A stretch of DNA of 34,653 nt from Tannerella sp. (GTDB taxonomy: Bacteria; Bacteroidota; Bacteroidia; Bacteroidales; Tannerellaceae): positions 80,547 to 115,199 of the forward strand of contig NZ_JAUMYS010000001.1 in the NCBI RefSeq assembly GCF_030528505.1, in the 5' to 3' direction. The notes under the pieces were generated by a model that was given only the letters and a program-made list of their open reading frames with translations, searched no databases and was not told the origin of the DNA. Each line of letters opens with the position of its first letter. Positions within the stretch are counted from its first letter, which is position 1. Below, in pieces: positions 9,061 through 17,480 of this stretch. Made by a program: the position numbers and the translations under genes.

Positions 9061-10032
9061 ATGATCATGAAGAAGATATTGATTACGTACGACATGTTCC
9101 GTGAGGGATTTGCGGAGCTGGAAAGCAGGTATGACGTGACCTTCCCGCCGAAAGGCAAGGATTTTACGTACGATGAGGTAATGGAGATGATTCCGGAGTA
9201 CGATGTGCTCTGCTCCATGTTGGATTTTCCCGTTAATAAGGAGTTGATCGATCGGGCGACCAAACTGAAACTGGTGGCTAATTATGCCGTGGGGTATAAT
9301 AATATCGATGTCGCGTATGCGTTGGAGAAAGGGATCACGGTGACGAATACGCCGGCGCCTACGACCGAGCCGACGGCAAACCTCGCGCTCGTACTCTTGC
9401 TCGATACGGCTCGCCGTATCTCCGAATGCGACCGTAAAGTACGCCGGTTCGGCGACCAAATGAAACGAGGCACGCTCGAAAACTTAGGGATGCCGGTGAC
9501 GGACATGACCCTCGGCATCATCGGGATGGGACGTATCGGGAAAGCCTTGTGCAAGCGTGCCAGAGCCTGCGGTATGGAGGTGATCTATCACAACCGTCGT
9601 CGGCTCGACCTCCATGAAGAAACGACGGCCGAGGCAACATACGTTACGATGGACGAACTACTTACCCAGTCGGATTTTGTCTCCCTAAATGCTCCGTACA
9701 CCCCCGAAACGCACCATATCATCGGCGAGGCGGAATTGAAGAAGATGAAGCCTACGGCGATTCTGATCAATACGGCACGCGGGGCGATGGTGGACGAAAA
9801 GGCGCTGATTAAAGCATTGAAGAATAAAGAAATCTACGGAGCCGGGTTGGACGTGTTCGAGTTCAACGACCGTCCGTCTCCCGAACTGCTGACCATGGAT
9901 AATGTCGTGCTTACGCCGCATATCGGTACGCAGACCACGTATTCGCGCATCAAAATGGCGCGGGCCGTCAGCGATAACGTCATCGGATTCTTTGAAGACG
10001 ACCGACCCGTCAGCCGTGTATTGCGTCCATGA
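9061..10032 (+). CDS. D-isomer-specific 2-hydroxyacid dehydrogenase
   Basis: NAD-dependent dehydrogenase interconverting a 2-keto acid and its D-2-hydroxy acid; the exact substrate is not evident. The 323 residues contain the substrate domain, the Rossmann motif GMGRIG at 155-160, catalytic Arg240 in INTARGA and catalytic His287 in LTPHIGT. The usual catalytic Glu in the DVFxxEP segment is replaced: the sequence reads DVFEFND (264-270), leaving Asn at the expected position with acidic neighbours at 267 and 270. ATG 9067 is an equally possible start two codons in. The stop overlaps the start of the AlkD-like gene (ATGA), implying an operon. Confidence 0.88.
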   Translation: MIMKKILITYDMFREGFAELESRYDVTFPPKGKDFTYDEVMEMIPEYDVLCSMLDFPVNKELIDRATKLKLVANYAVGYNNIDVAYALEKGITVTNTPAPTTEPTANLALVLLLDTARRISECDRKVRRFGDQMKRGTLENLGMPVTDMTLGIIGMGRIGKALCKRARACGMEVIYHNRRRLDLHEETTAEATYVTMDELLTQSDFVSLNAPYTPETHHIIGEAELKKMKPTAILINTARGAMVDEKALIKALKNKEIYGAGLDVFEFNDRPSPELLTMDNVVLTPHIGTQTTYSRIKMARAVSDNVIGFFEDDRPVSRVLRP

Positions 10033-10745
10033 CGGCCGAATTTATCCTTGCGGAATTACAGTCTGTCGGCACACCGGACAAGGCGGAGCATCTGCAACGG
10101 TTCTTTAAGACAGGCCCCGGTCAGTACGGCGAAGGCGACGTATTTATCGGGGTCGTCGTGCCGCATATCCGCAGCATTGCCAAGGCGAATCTCCAGACCC
10201 CCATACCGGAGTTGCGCAAGCTGCTGCGAAGCGAATATCATGAGGCGCGTCTTTGCGCCCTGCTGATCCTGACGGAACGATTCAAAAAAGCTTCCGAAAA
10301 GGAACGCTCGGAAATTTACGCGTTCTACCTGAAACATGCTGATCGGGCGAACAACTGGGATTTGGTGGACCTGACTTGCCCCACCATCGTCGGATTGTAT
10401 CTGCTCGATAAAGAGCGGGATATCTTGTATCGGATGGCGGAAAGCGCGTGTCTGTGGGAGCAACGCATCGCGATCGTCTCGACGATCTCGTTTATCCGAA
10501 ACGGTGAATTTGCCGATACGTTCGCGTTGGCCGAAAAGCTTCTGGCTCATCCGCACGATTTGATACACAAAGCCGTCGGGTGGATGCTGCGCGAAGTCGG
10601 CAAGCGTGACCGGGAGGCGTTGACGAGCTTCCTCGAACGGCATGCGCTCCGGATGCCGCGTACCGCCTTGCGCTATGCCATAGAACATTACCCCGAACCA
10701 CAACGGCAATATTTCCTTAAACGCAAACTAGCTTCAGGAAATTAG
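10029..10745 (+). CDS. AlkD-like DNA alkylation repair glycosylase (HEAT-like repeats)
   Basis: The 238-residue all-helical protein matches the AlkD family, which excises bulky or cationic alkylpurines such as N3- and N7-alkyl adducts without flipping the base. Residues corresponding to the B. cereus AlkD active site are visible: Trp110 and Asp114 in NNWDLVDL, Arg146 in WEQRIAIV, and Trp185 in HKAVGWMLREVGK, with the same spacing as Trp109, Asp113, Arg148 and Trp187. Helical repeats span nearly the whole length. Translation is probably coupled to the dehydrogenase by the four-base overlap; the functional link between the two is unclear. Confidence 0.9.
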   Translation: MTAEFILAELQSVGTPDKAEHLQRFFKTGPGQYGEGDVFIGVVVPHIRSIAKANLQTPIPELRKLLRSEYHEARLCALLILTERFKKASEKERSEIYAFYLKHADRANNWDLVDLTCPTIVGLYLLDKERDILYRMAESACLWEQRIAIVSTISFIRNGEFADTFALAEKLLAHPHDLIHKAVGWMLREVGKRDREALTSFLERHALRMPRTALRYAIEHYPEPQRQYFLKRKLASGN

Positions 10746-10828
10746 TGGCTTAGCGGGTAGTGGGCAGGATGTGAACAAAATTTGCTCCCTGTTTGTTTCT
10801 AAAGAGATTTTTTAAAATAGAAACGATA

Positions 10829-11620
10829 ATGAAAAAGATGATGATGTTTTTAGCGTTTGCCACAACCGTATGGGGTGCGCAGGCGCAGATCAAGATCGGC
10901 GGAAAAAGTATCAATATCCACAAAGCCGAAAAAGCGACGAAAGAAGTAGTGAAAGCAGTCACTTTGAGCGACGCTGAAGTGATGGAGCTGTGTAGAAAAT
11001 CGGTGGAATGGATGGATGAAAACAACCCGATCGCCGACGAATCGACCGAATACGGTGCACGGCTGGCACGGCTGACGGAAAACCTGACAGAGGTAAACGG
11101 AATCCCGCTCAATTTCAAAGTGTATCACGTGATAGATATCAATGCCTTCGCCTGTGCCGACGGGAGCATTCGCGTGTTCAGCTCGCTGATGGATATTATG
11201 GACGACGACGAGCTGATGGCGATTATCGGCCATGAGATCGGACACGTGGCAGGTACGGATGTGAAAGATGCCATCCGAAACGCTTACCTGACCTCGGCAG
11301 CCATCAACGCCGCCGGTGCAGCAAGCAATACGGTGTCCAGACTCTCGAACACAGAACTGGGCGAAATCACGAAATCGTTCATGGGCGCACAGTTCTCGCA
11401 AAAACAAGAGTATGCGGCAGACGAGTACGGTTTTAAAACATGCATCGAAAACGGCTTCAGCCCCTACGGCATGGCTAACGCTCTGAATAAACTCGTCGAA
11501 CTGTCGCAGGGAGCTAAGGCATCGACCGTACAACAGATGTTCTCTTCGCACCCCGACAGCGAAAAACGTGCGAAACGTATGAAAGAAAAAGCCGATAAGT
11601 ACGTGGCACAAAATCCGTAA
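10829..11620 (+). CDS. Periplasmic M48-family zinc metallopeptidase
   Basis: The 263-residue protein carries a signal peptide (MKKMMMFLAFATTVWGAQAQ) and is likely soluble in the periplasm; there is no lipobox Cys. The zinc motif HEIGH is at 135-139 and the third ligand Glu194 lies in QEYAADEYG, as in M48 peptidases of the LoiP/BepA kind that act in envelope protein quality control. The GSIRVFSSLMD segment before HEIGH is also family-typical. ATG 10829 puts the signal peptide at the N-terminus; the 12 extra codons upstream do not fit one. A strong terminator follows at 11658-11686. The upstream region has only a 7/8 match to the -7 element (AAAATTTG at 10777-10784). Confidence 0.9.
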   Translation: MKKMMMFLAFATTVWGAQAQIKIGGKSINIHKAEKATKEVVKAVTLSDAEVMELCRKSVEWMDENNPIADESTEYGARLARLTENLTEVNGIPLNFKVYHVIDINAFACADGSIRVFSSLMDIMDDDELMAIIGHEIGHVAGTDVKDAIRNAYLTSAAINAAGAASNTVSRLSNTELGEITKSFMGAQFSQKQEYAADEYGFKTCIENGFSPYGMANALNKLVELSQGAKASTVQQMFSSHPDSEKRAKRMKEKADKYVAQNP

Positions 11621-11657
11621 CTCATCGACGTCTTGATGAAATGGGATTATACAGAAG

Positions 11658-11686
11658 GGGCGGGCCGGACAGGCTTGCCCTTTTTT
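11658..11686 (+). terminator. Rho-independent terminator of the M48 peptidase unit
   Basis: A nine-pair stem (11658-11666 with 11672-11680, two G-T pairs) and a five-base loop are followed at once by six T residues (11681-11686). Confidence 0.88.
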
Positions 11687-11719
11687 ATTTGACGGGAGAT
11701 TACTGTAGAATGTAGGCAG

Positions 11720-11750
11720 GTTTGAATGTTTAAACGAAAAACATTCGAAC
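11720..11750. repeat. Inverted repeat, 11-bp arms
   Basis: GTTTGAATGTT (11720-11730) faces AACATTCGAAC (11740-11750) with one G-T-type mismatch and a nine-base A-rich loop. It lies between two genuine terminators and lacks a T-tract, so it is not itself an obvious terminator; function unknown. Confidence 0.5.
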
Positions 11751-11877
11751 AACTAAACGTCTGAAAGGCTGACTTGTGTTTCTCGTGTATCGTTTGTGTC
11801 CCTTGTGATTATAAAATAACGAGTTACAACGGACGAATCACGAATGCCGAAATCCGACTGCCGACCGCTAAAAAGAA

Positions 11878-11903
11878 AGGGTGCTCTTTTGCAAGAACAC
11901 CCT
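11878..11903 (-). terminator. Rho-independent terminator of pckA, possibly bidirectional
   Basis: AGGGTG (11878-11883) pairs with CACCCT (11898-11903), and TCTT pairs with AAGA inside after one mismatch. T-rich tracts flank it on both strands (CTTTCTTTTT after the stem on the minus strand; TTTTT at 11905-11909 on plus). It sits 31 bp beyond the pckA stop. Confidence 0.85.
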
Positions 11904-11934
11904 CTTTTTATACTGCTTCAGGCAGACGGACGGA

Positions 11935-13527
11935 TTAGTCCAGTTGCGGTCCCGAAGGAATCAATGCCTTGGCGGCATCGTTGTCGCAGTACTGCTCGAA
12001 GTTCTTGATGTACATCGCGGCCAGTTTCTTGGCTTTGGCTTCCCACTCGGCGGCGTCGGCATAGGTCGTGCGCGGGTCGAGGATGTCGGATACCTTTTCC
12101 AGTTTGGCCGGAATGGTGAGGTTCATAATCGGAATGTGTTTCTTTTCCGCTTTCTCGATCGAACCGTCGATGATGGCGTCGATGATGGCGCGGGTATCCT
12201 TCAACGAGATGCGTTTTCCGGTTCCGTTCCATCCCGTGTTCACCAGGTATGCTTTGGCGTTGTGCTTGTTCATCTTTTCCACCAGACGTTTGGCGTACAT
12301 CGTGGGGTGAAGCGTGAGGAAAGCTTCGCCGAAGGCGGGCGAGAAGGAAGGTTGCGGCTCGGTGATGCCGCGCTCGGTTCCGGCCAGCTTCGAGGTGAAT
12401 CCGCAGAGGAAGTGATACTGTGCCTGATTGTCGTCGAGGATCGATACCGGAGGCAATACGCCGAAGGCGTCGGCCGAGAGGTAGATGATCTTGTCGGCAT
12501 GTCCGGCACGCGAAGGCAACACGATCTTGTTGATGTGGTAGATGGGGTAGGACACACGGGTATTTTCGGTAGTCGAGCCGTCGGCGTAGTCGATGTTGCC
12601 CTGGTCGTCGACCGTTACGTTTTCGAGCAGTGCGTCGCGACGGATAGCGCGCCAGATGTCCGGTTCATTTTCTTCGCTCAGGTTGATCACCTTCGCGTAG
12701 CAACCGCCTTCGTAGTTGAACACGCCGTGGTCGTCCCAGCCGTGCTCGTCGTCGCCGATGAGGTAGCGTTTCGGGTCGGCCGAGAGGGTGGTTTTACCCG
12801 TTCCGGAGAGTCCGAAGAATACGGCTACGTCGCCCTCCTTGCCCACGTTTGCCGAGCAGTGCATCGAAGCGATGCCGCGCAGCGGCAGGTAGTAGTTCAT
12901 CAGCGAGAAGATACCTTTCTTCATTTCGCCGCCGTACCAGGTACCGCCGATCACCTGCATCTTTTCGGTCAGGTCGAAGAGGGTGAAGTTTTCGGAGTTT
13001 AATCCATGCTCCTGCCATTTGTCGTTGGTGGTTTTCGAGCCGTTCAAGCAAACGAAATCGGGTTCGCCGTAGTGCGCCAGCTCGTAGTGCGAAGGACGGA
13101 TGAACATGTTGGTTACGAAGTGAGCCTGCCAGGCTACTTCCATCACAAAACGCACTTTCATGCGGGTGTCTTCGTTCGTTCCGCAGAAGGTATCCACTAC
13201 GTAGAGTTTTTTCGCTTTCGAGAGCTGTTCAACCACGCGGCTTCTGCAGTAATTGAACGCTTCCTTCGTACACGGACGGTTGATGGTGCCGTCCCACCAG
13301 AGGGTATCTTTGGTAACGTCGTCTTTTACAAAATATTTGTCTTTAGGCGAACGGCCGGTGAATTTACCGGTGTAAACAGCGGTGGCGCCGCTTTTGGTGA
13401 GTTTTGCCTTTTCGAATCCTTCGTTGGACGGATTCATCTCATCCTGATACAATACTTCGTACGACGGATTGTGTACAATTTCGAAATTGCCCTTGATGCC
13501 GTACTTGCTTAAATCTAAATTTGCCAT
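11935..13527 (-). CDS. pckA: Phosphoenolpyruvate carboxykinase (ATP)
   Basis: ATP-dependent enzyme interconverting oxaloacetate and PEP plus CO2. In Bacteroidales it typically runs in the carboxylating direction toward succinate fermentation as well as in gluconeogenesis. The 530-residue length is normal. The kinase-type P-loop GLSGTGKT is at 239-246, the metal-binding pair Asp259-Asp260 is in [11 protein letters not shown], and the substrate segment TGRSPKDKY is near 57. ATG 13527 gives the conserved N-terminus. It is downstream of aroA and the 146-residue hypothetical, but a 261-bp gap with its own promoter element and a repetitive leader argues for separate control. Confidence 0.97.
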   Translation of the reverse strand: MANLDLSKYGIKGNFEIVHNPSYEVLYQDEMNPSNEGFEKAKLTKSGATAVYTGKFTGRSPKDKYFVKDDVTKDTLWWDGTINRPCTKEAFNYCRSRVVEQLSKAKKLYVVDTFCGTNEDTRMKVRFVMEVAWQAHFVTNMFIRPSHYELAHYGEPDFVCLNGSKTTNDKWQEHGLNSENFTLFDLTEKMQVIGGTWYGGEMKKGIFSLMNYYLPLRGIASMHCSANVGKEGDVAVFFGLSGTGKTTLSADPKRYLIGDDEHGWDDHGVFNYEGGCYAKVINLSEENEPDIWRAIRRDALLENVTVDDQGNIDYADGSTTENTRVSYPIYHINKIVLPSRAGHADKIIYLSADAFGVLPPVSILDDNQAQYHFLCGFTSKLAGTERGITEPQPSFSPAFGEAFLTLHPTMYAKRLVEKMNKHNAKAYLVNTGWNGTGKRISLKDTRAIIDAIIDGSIEKAEKKHIPIMNLTIPAKLEKVSDILDPRTTYADAAEWEAKAKKLAAMYIKNFEQYCDNDAAKALIPSGPQLD

Positions 13528-13565
13528 GTTGCGTTTAAGAATTAATTGATTAAATATTATATAAT

Positions 13566-13620
13566 GTTCTTTGTCTCTTTGTTCTGCGTTTTATTTTGTC
13601 TCTTTGCTTTGTTCTTTGTC
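13566..13620 (-). repeat. Low-complexity direct repeats in the pckA leader
   Basis: The plus strand has two 12-base copies of TTTGTCTCTTTG (13570-13581 and 13595-13606, 25 bp apart), flanked by two copies of GTTCTTTGTC (13566-13575 and 13611-13620). In the pckA mRNA this would be an A-rich, G-spaced, weakly structured run in the roughly 120-nt 5' leader. A perfect ATTATATAAT palindrome lies just downstream in the mRNA (13556-13565). Confidence 0.6.
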
Positions 13621-13651
13621 AGGAATGATAACCTTTTCCTTATTCAGGTTA

Positions 13652-13659
13652 CAAAAATA
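13652..13659 (-). promoter_or_regulatory. Bacteroidetes -7 promoter element for pckA
   Basis: The minus strand reads TATTTTTG, matching TAnnTTTG, about 125 bp before the pckA ATG. A TTG lies 24 bp upstream, wider than the usual 19-21, so the -33 element is uncertain. Confidence 0.5.
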
Positions 13660-13788
13660 CGATATTTTTCGGAATAGACGATTCAATTAAAGAAATTTTT
13701 CTCTATTTCTGATTTGTTTTTGAAGTCGCAGATTGATTTTGCCGTATTCGTCTGGCAGATAGCCGCTCTTTCGGAGGTTGGCCTTATG

Positions 13789-14229
13789 TTATTTTCTTCG
13801 TTCGCCTACGATCAGGAAGGTTTCGTCTTTGACCGCGTCGGGGAGGAAGATGCCGCGCAACTGAAGGCTGCGTACCCAGCCGGCGACCTCCTCTTCACGC
13901 AATGTGTAGAGGACTTCGCGAAACTCTTCGATAGCGTTATCGGAGTATGCGTCCGACGGTGTACCGCGATAGGCATCCAGCTCTTCATCGTCATAATACT
14001 CGACAGCCCGGCTGACAGCCGCCAGCAGGCTGTCCCGTTCACACAGCTCATGCTGCCCGCAACATCCTGAGGAAGCAGCGGCATCGGCCGACGGCTCATC
14101 GTCGTCAAGGCTCTCAATCTCGCCGCGCTCATACCTGCGACGTCGCATATATTTTTCCCATCGTCCCAGTCCTGCGGCAACCAATCCCAGCACGACGATA
14201 CTTAACAGAATATACCACATAATCACCAT
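13789..14229 (-). CDS. Conserved one-TM hypothetical protein with a CCGxHxxCE motif
   Basis: The 146-residue protein starts with one transmembrane helix (MWYILLSIVVLGLVAAGLG), then a basic stretch (RRRRYERGE), so the C-terminal part should be cytoplasmic. The soluble part has a Cys/His cluster SGCCGQHELCERDS at about 54-67 and an acidic YYDDEELDAYRG segment, followed by a helical tail. I recall similar Bacteroides proteins sometimes labelled phospholipase, but nothing here shows a lipase motif, so I do not assign one. The Cys/His spacing could bind a metal. Starts at 14229 (MVIM) and 14220 (MWYI) are both possible. It begins 22 bp after aroA stops, so the two are probably co-transcribed. Confidence 0.75.
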   Translation of the reverse strand: MVIMWYILLSIVVLGLVAAGLGRWEKYMRRRRYERGEIESLDDDEPSADAAASSGCCGQHELCERDSLLAAVSRAVEYYDDEELDAYRGTPSDAYSDNAIEEFREVLYTLREEEVAGWVRSLQLRGIFLPDAVKDETFLIVGERRK

Positions 14230-14251
14230 TTCATTTATTTTATCTATCCGG

Positions 14252-15487
14252 TTAAGAGGTTATTTGAAATCCCGCGGTCTGAAGATCGTCCCAAAAGCGG
14301 GGATAGCTTTTCGACACGACTTCGGGGTTCGCGATCCGAATCCCTTCTTCGCGGCACAACGCGACCGGAGCAAAGGCCATCGCCATCCGATGGTCGTCGT
14401 AAGTGGCGATGACCGGTTCCGGCTCGGCTTGGCACCGGCTGCCATCCCATTCAAGGATCTTCCCGTCATGTTCTGTGAGCACGACACCGAGTTTGCCCAG
14501 TTCCGTCTGTAACGCTCTCAACCGGTCGGTCTCTTTGATCCTCAAACTCTGCAATCCGCTCAACCGAAAAGGAATGCGGAGCATGGCACAAGTCACGGCA
14601 AGCGTTTGAGCCATATCGGGGATACGTACGCAATCATAATCGAAGCGGCTCGGCAGGGAAACGGCTCGTCGAGTAAGCCTGACACGCCCTTCGGAGGTAA
14701 AGTCAGTCTGTACGCCGAACGACCGGAAGAGCGACGCGATGGCCGAATCGCCCTGCAAACTGTCGGGAAGCAACCCTATCAGCTCGATCTCGACCGGCGT
14801 CTGCGACAGGGCCGCTATTTCGTACCAGTAGGAGGCCGCGCTCCAATCGGCTTCGACCGTAAACGGTATGGGACGAACCGTCTGCGGACGGACGGTAAAC
14901 GTCTGCCCTTCTTCTTCGACGGCGACACCGAACTGTCGCATGAGCGCGATCGTCAAGCGGAGATACGGTTCGGAGATCAGGGTGCCCGTCAGGTGCAGAC
15001 GTATTCCGCGCGTCGTGGCGGGAGCTATCATCAGCAGGGCGGAGACGTATTGAGAGCTGACACCTCCGTCGAGGGTTACTTCTCCTCCGTTTAAGTCTCT
15101 GCCGGTAATCCTCAGCGGCGGATAGCCCTCTTTTTCCAGATAATCGATCTTCGCGCCGAGCATACGCAGGGCATCGACCAGCACGCGGATAGGTCGGTTA
15201 CGCATTCGATCCGTTCCGGTGAGGGTCCGCCGGCCGGGTCGGGAAGCGAAGTAGGCCGTGAGGAAGCGCATGGCAGTGCCGGCGGCTCGAAGATCTACGG
15301 TTTCGCAGTCGGTACGTAGCGCATCGAGCATCACAGCCGTATCGTCACTGTCGGAGAGATTGTACAGCGGCTGCGGAGCGGGAGATAAAGCATTGAGTAT
15401 CGCCACGCGATTGCTGATGCTTTTGGAAGCCGGCAAAGAGATAGCCGCACAGATGTTATTGTTGGGAGCTTTGACTGTTACATCCAT
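14252..15487 (-). CDS. aroA: 3-phosphoshikimate 1-carboxyvinyltransferase (EPSP synthase)
   Basis: Sixth step of the shikimate pathway: transfer of the enolpyruvyl group of PEP to shikimate 3-phosphate. The 411-residue protein has LPASKSISNR near the N-terminus (substrate-binding Lys/Ser), GTAMRFLTAYFA near 75 and LRIKETDRLRAL near 315, plus TYDDHRMAMAF near 365, all diagnostic. The active-site loop before RMRNRP (TGTDRMRNRPI) is intact. The start is ATG 15487; an in-frame TTG at 15499 lies inside the likely promoter element and is rejected. At 411 residues it is slightly shorter than the E. coli enzyme (427). Confidence 0.95.
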   Translation of the reverse strand: MDVTVKAPNNNICAAISLPASKSISNRVAILNALSPAPQPLYNLSDSDDTAVMLDALRTDCETVDLRAAGTAMRFLTAYFASRPGRRTLTGTDRMRNRPIRVLVDALRMLGAKIDYLEKEGYPPLRITGRDLNGGEVTLDGGVSSQYVSALLMIAPATTRGIRLHLTGTLISEPYLRLTIALMRQFGVAVEEEGQTFTVRPQTVRPIPFTVEADWSAASYWYEIAALSQTPVEIELIGLLPDSLQGDSAIASLFRSFGVQTDFTSEGRVRLTRRAVSLPSRFDYDCVRIPDMAQTLAVTCAMLRIPFRLSGLQSLRIKETDRLRALQTELGKLGVVLTEHDGKILEWDGSRCQAEPEPVIATYDDHRMAMAFAPVALCREEGIRIANPEVVSKSYPRFWDDLQTAGFQITS

Positions 15488-15496
15488 AATCGACCG

Positions 15497-15504
15497 CAAA
15501 ATTA
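15497..15504 (-). promoter_or_regulatory. Bacteroidetes -7 element very close to the aroA start
   Basis: The minus strand reads TAATTTTG ending only 9 bp before ATG 15487. Transcription from it would give a leader of about five bases or fewer. No clear -33 box is visible. Confidence 0.4.
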
Positions 15505-15621
15505 CACAATTCTTCGTAACGATATCGAGGGCTAAGCAGGTGTTGGGGCAATAGCTGGTTTAATTTGTGTTAAATCGGCACTTTTGGGCATCTAAAGAAT
15601 GTGAATTTCGAGAATTTATCT

Positions 15622-15629
15622 TAGTTTTG
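15622..15629 (+). promoter_or_regulatory. Bacteroidetes -7 promoter element for the TPR lipoprotein gene
   Basis: TAGTTTTG matches TAnnTTTG and lies 84 bp before ATG 15714, in an otherwise AT-rich leader. The 214-bp gap to aroA holds both divergent promoters and no gene. Confidence 0.5.
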
Positions 15630-15713
15630 CAGTCCGTATTCAGGACGCATGGGAAAGACGTGACGAAGCTATTGGAAGACATATAAACAAATATAAATTA
15701 AACAACACGCATC

Positions 15714-17405
15714 ATGAACAAAAAGATTTTTCTGCCATTCCTTGCAATGGCCGTAATTTTTGCACTGGCTTCCTGTTCGGGGAAGTTAAAGCCGTTATCA
15801 ACCGATTATATCAAAGCTGATCCGCAGCCGCTCGAAGCAGTGGGCGGTCAGGTACCTGTTACCATCAACATTGCCTATCCGGCGAAGTGGTTCAACAAAA
15901 ACGCCGTGGTGACGATTACGCCGGTATTGCGTTACGCCACGGGCGAGACATGGGGTACGGCCTATACGTATCAGGGAGAAAAGGTGAGAGCCAACAACCA
16001 GACCATCGCATACGGCACAGGAGGGAATGTGACGATGAAATCGTCGTTCAAATACAAACCGGAGATGAAAAAGTCGGCGCTGTACCTGACGTTCGATGCC
16101 AAGATTAAAAATAAAGTCGTGCGTCTGCCGGACATTAAGATTGCCGACGGTGTCGTGGCCACTTCGGCACTTGCCAATGCTGCTACAGCCAACCCGGCCG
16201 TCGGAGCAGACAAATTTCAACGCATCATCAAAGAAGCGTACGATGCGAACATCCTGTTCCTCATCCAGCAAGCCGAGCTTCGCTCGAACGAGCTGAAGAA
16301 AAACGAGTTGAGCGACTGGAAAAACCGGATCAAGAGTGCCAACGACGCTCCGAACCAGAATGTATCGGTCGAAGTTTCCGCTTACGCTTCGCCCGACGGT
16401 GGTTTGAAACTGAACGAGACACTGGCCGAAAAACGTGAAGCCAACACAACCCGCTACGTGAAAGGCGAACTGAAAAAACAGCGTATCGATATTCCCGTTG
16501 ATGCGAACTATACGGCTCAGGACTGGGAAGGATTCAAAGAACTGGTATCGAAATCGAATTTGCAGGACAAGGATTTGGTGCTCCGTGTACTGTCGATGTA
16601 CAAAGACCCGGAAGAACGCGAACGCGAAATCAAGAACATTTCGTCGGTATTCAAATCGTTGGCCGACGAGATTCTGCCGCAACTCCGTCGCTCGCGTCTG
16701 ACGGCGAATATCGAAATCATCGGCAAATCGGACGAAGAAATCAGCCGTCTGGCTCAGACCGATCCGAAAGCGCTCAATGTGGAAGAGCTTCTGTATGCCG
16801 CTACATTGACGAATAATGATACGGACAAGGAAGCGATCTATACGAAAGCCAGCCAGCAGTTCCCGGACGATTATCGTACATGGAACAACATCGGGATGCA
16901 ACGCTTCTACGCGGGCGACCTGAAGAAGGCAGAAGAGATGTTCAACAAATCGAACAGCGTGAAACCGAACAGCGAAGCGAACATCAACCTCGGTCTCATC
17001 GCCCTCACGAGAGGAGATAAGGAAAAAGCTCAGCAACTGATCGGTGGCGCTTCGGACGTAGCCGAATTAGGCGAAGCACTGGGTATCCTTTATCTTGAAC
17101 AAGGCGACTACGCGAAGGCTGTCAGCTCGTTCGGCGCGGCAAAGACGAACAACGCCGCTTTGGCTCAGATCATGACGAAGGACTACAGCAAGGCGTCGCA
17201 GACACTCAACGCAGTGACGCGCCCGGATGCCGTAACGGATTATTTGAAGGCCGTCGTAGCCGCGCGCACAAACGACGCGGACGGCGTGGTTAATCATCTG
17301 AAAGCCGCGATCGGTAAAAAACAGTCGCTGGCTAAGGAGGCAGCCAACGATCTCGAATTCGCGAAATACGCGACGAACTCGGCCTTTATCAACGTAATTC
17401 GATAA
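15714..17405 (+). CDS. TPR lipoprotein with an OmpA-like central segment
   Basis: The 563-residue protein begins with a lipoprotein signal (ALASC, Cys21), so it should be anchored to the outer or inner membrane from the periplasm. Residues about 30-160 are beta-rich with paired-strand patterns. A segment near 220-260 (VSAYASPDGGLKLNETLAEKREANTTRYV) resembles the OmpA C-terminal peptidoglycan-binding signature (Gly/Ser-Asp, then Asn, Leu and Arg-Ala). From about 355 to 500 there are tetratricopeptide-like helices (NNIGMQRFYAGDLKKAEEMF, LGILYLEQGDYAKAVSSF). Together these suggest an envelope scaffold or cell-wall tether. I do not know a characterised name. A long hairpin follows the stop. Confidence 0.8.
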   Translation: MNKKIFLPFLAMAVIFALASCSGKLKPLSTDYIKADPQPLEAVGGQVPVTINIAYPAKWFNKNAVVTITPVLRYATGETWGTAYTYQGEKVRANNQTIAYGTGGNVTMKSSFKYKPEMKKSALYLTFDAKIKNKVVRLPDIKIADGVVATSALANAATANPAVGADKFQRIIKEAYDANILFLIQQAELRSNELKKNELSDWKNRIKSANDAPNQNVSVEVSAYASPDGGLKLNETLAEKREANTTRYVKGELKKQRIDIPVDANYTAQDWEGFKELVSKSNLQDKDLVLRVLSMYKDPEEREREIKNISSVFKSLADEILPQLRRSRLTANIEIIGKSDEEISRLAQTDPKALNVEELLYAATLTNNDTDKEAIYTKASQQFPDDYRTWNNIGMQRFYAGDLKKAEEMFNKSNSVKPNSEANINLGLIALTRGDKEKAQQLIGGASDVAELGEALGILYLEQGDYAKAVSSFGAAKTNNAALAQIMTKDYSKASQTLNAVTRPDAVTDYLKAVVAARTNDADGVVNHLKAAIGKKQSLAKEAANDLEFAKYATNSAFINVIR

Positions 17406-17424
17406 TCGTTTTGTTTTTATACCC

Positions 17425-17465
17425 AAAGGGCGGCGAAATCTTGAAAAAGGATTTTACCGCCCTTT
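17425..17465 (+). terminator. Intrinsic terminator between the two lipoprotein genes
   Basis: AAAGGGCGG (17425-17433) pairs with CCGCCCTTT (17457-17465); after one mismatch GAAATC pairs with GATTTT, giving about 15 pairs and a nine-base loop, followed by the AT-rich ATTATT. It lies 19 bp after one stop codon and ends just 15 bp before the next ATG. On the minus strand it is followed by GGGTATAAAAACAAAACG, without a clean T-tract. Confidence 0.75.
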
Positions 17466-17480
17466 ATTATTCCAAATCGT

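Larger units (their letters stand above)
11621..11934. other. Convergent intergenic region with two terminators and an inverted repeat
   Basis: The 314 bases between the M48 gene and pckA, which face each other, contain no credible gene. They hold a plus-strand terminator, an AT-rich inverted repeat at 11720-11750, a T/G-rich low-complexity stretch at about 11772-11812, and a second terminator serving pckA. Confidence 0.7.

Noticed and set aside
11881-13002. 373-codon plus-strand frame opposite pckA
   Set aside because: It is a shadow of pckA: low-complexity Val/Arg/Gly composition and no recognisable motif.
15798-17036. 412-codon minus-strand frame opposite the TPR lipoprotein gene
   Set aside because: Phe/Arg/Val-rich antisense shadow; the plus-strand protein has signal peptide, lipobox and TPRs.
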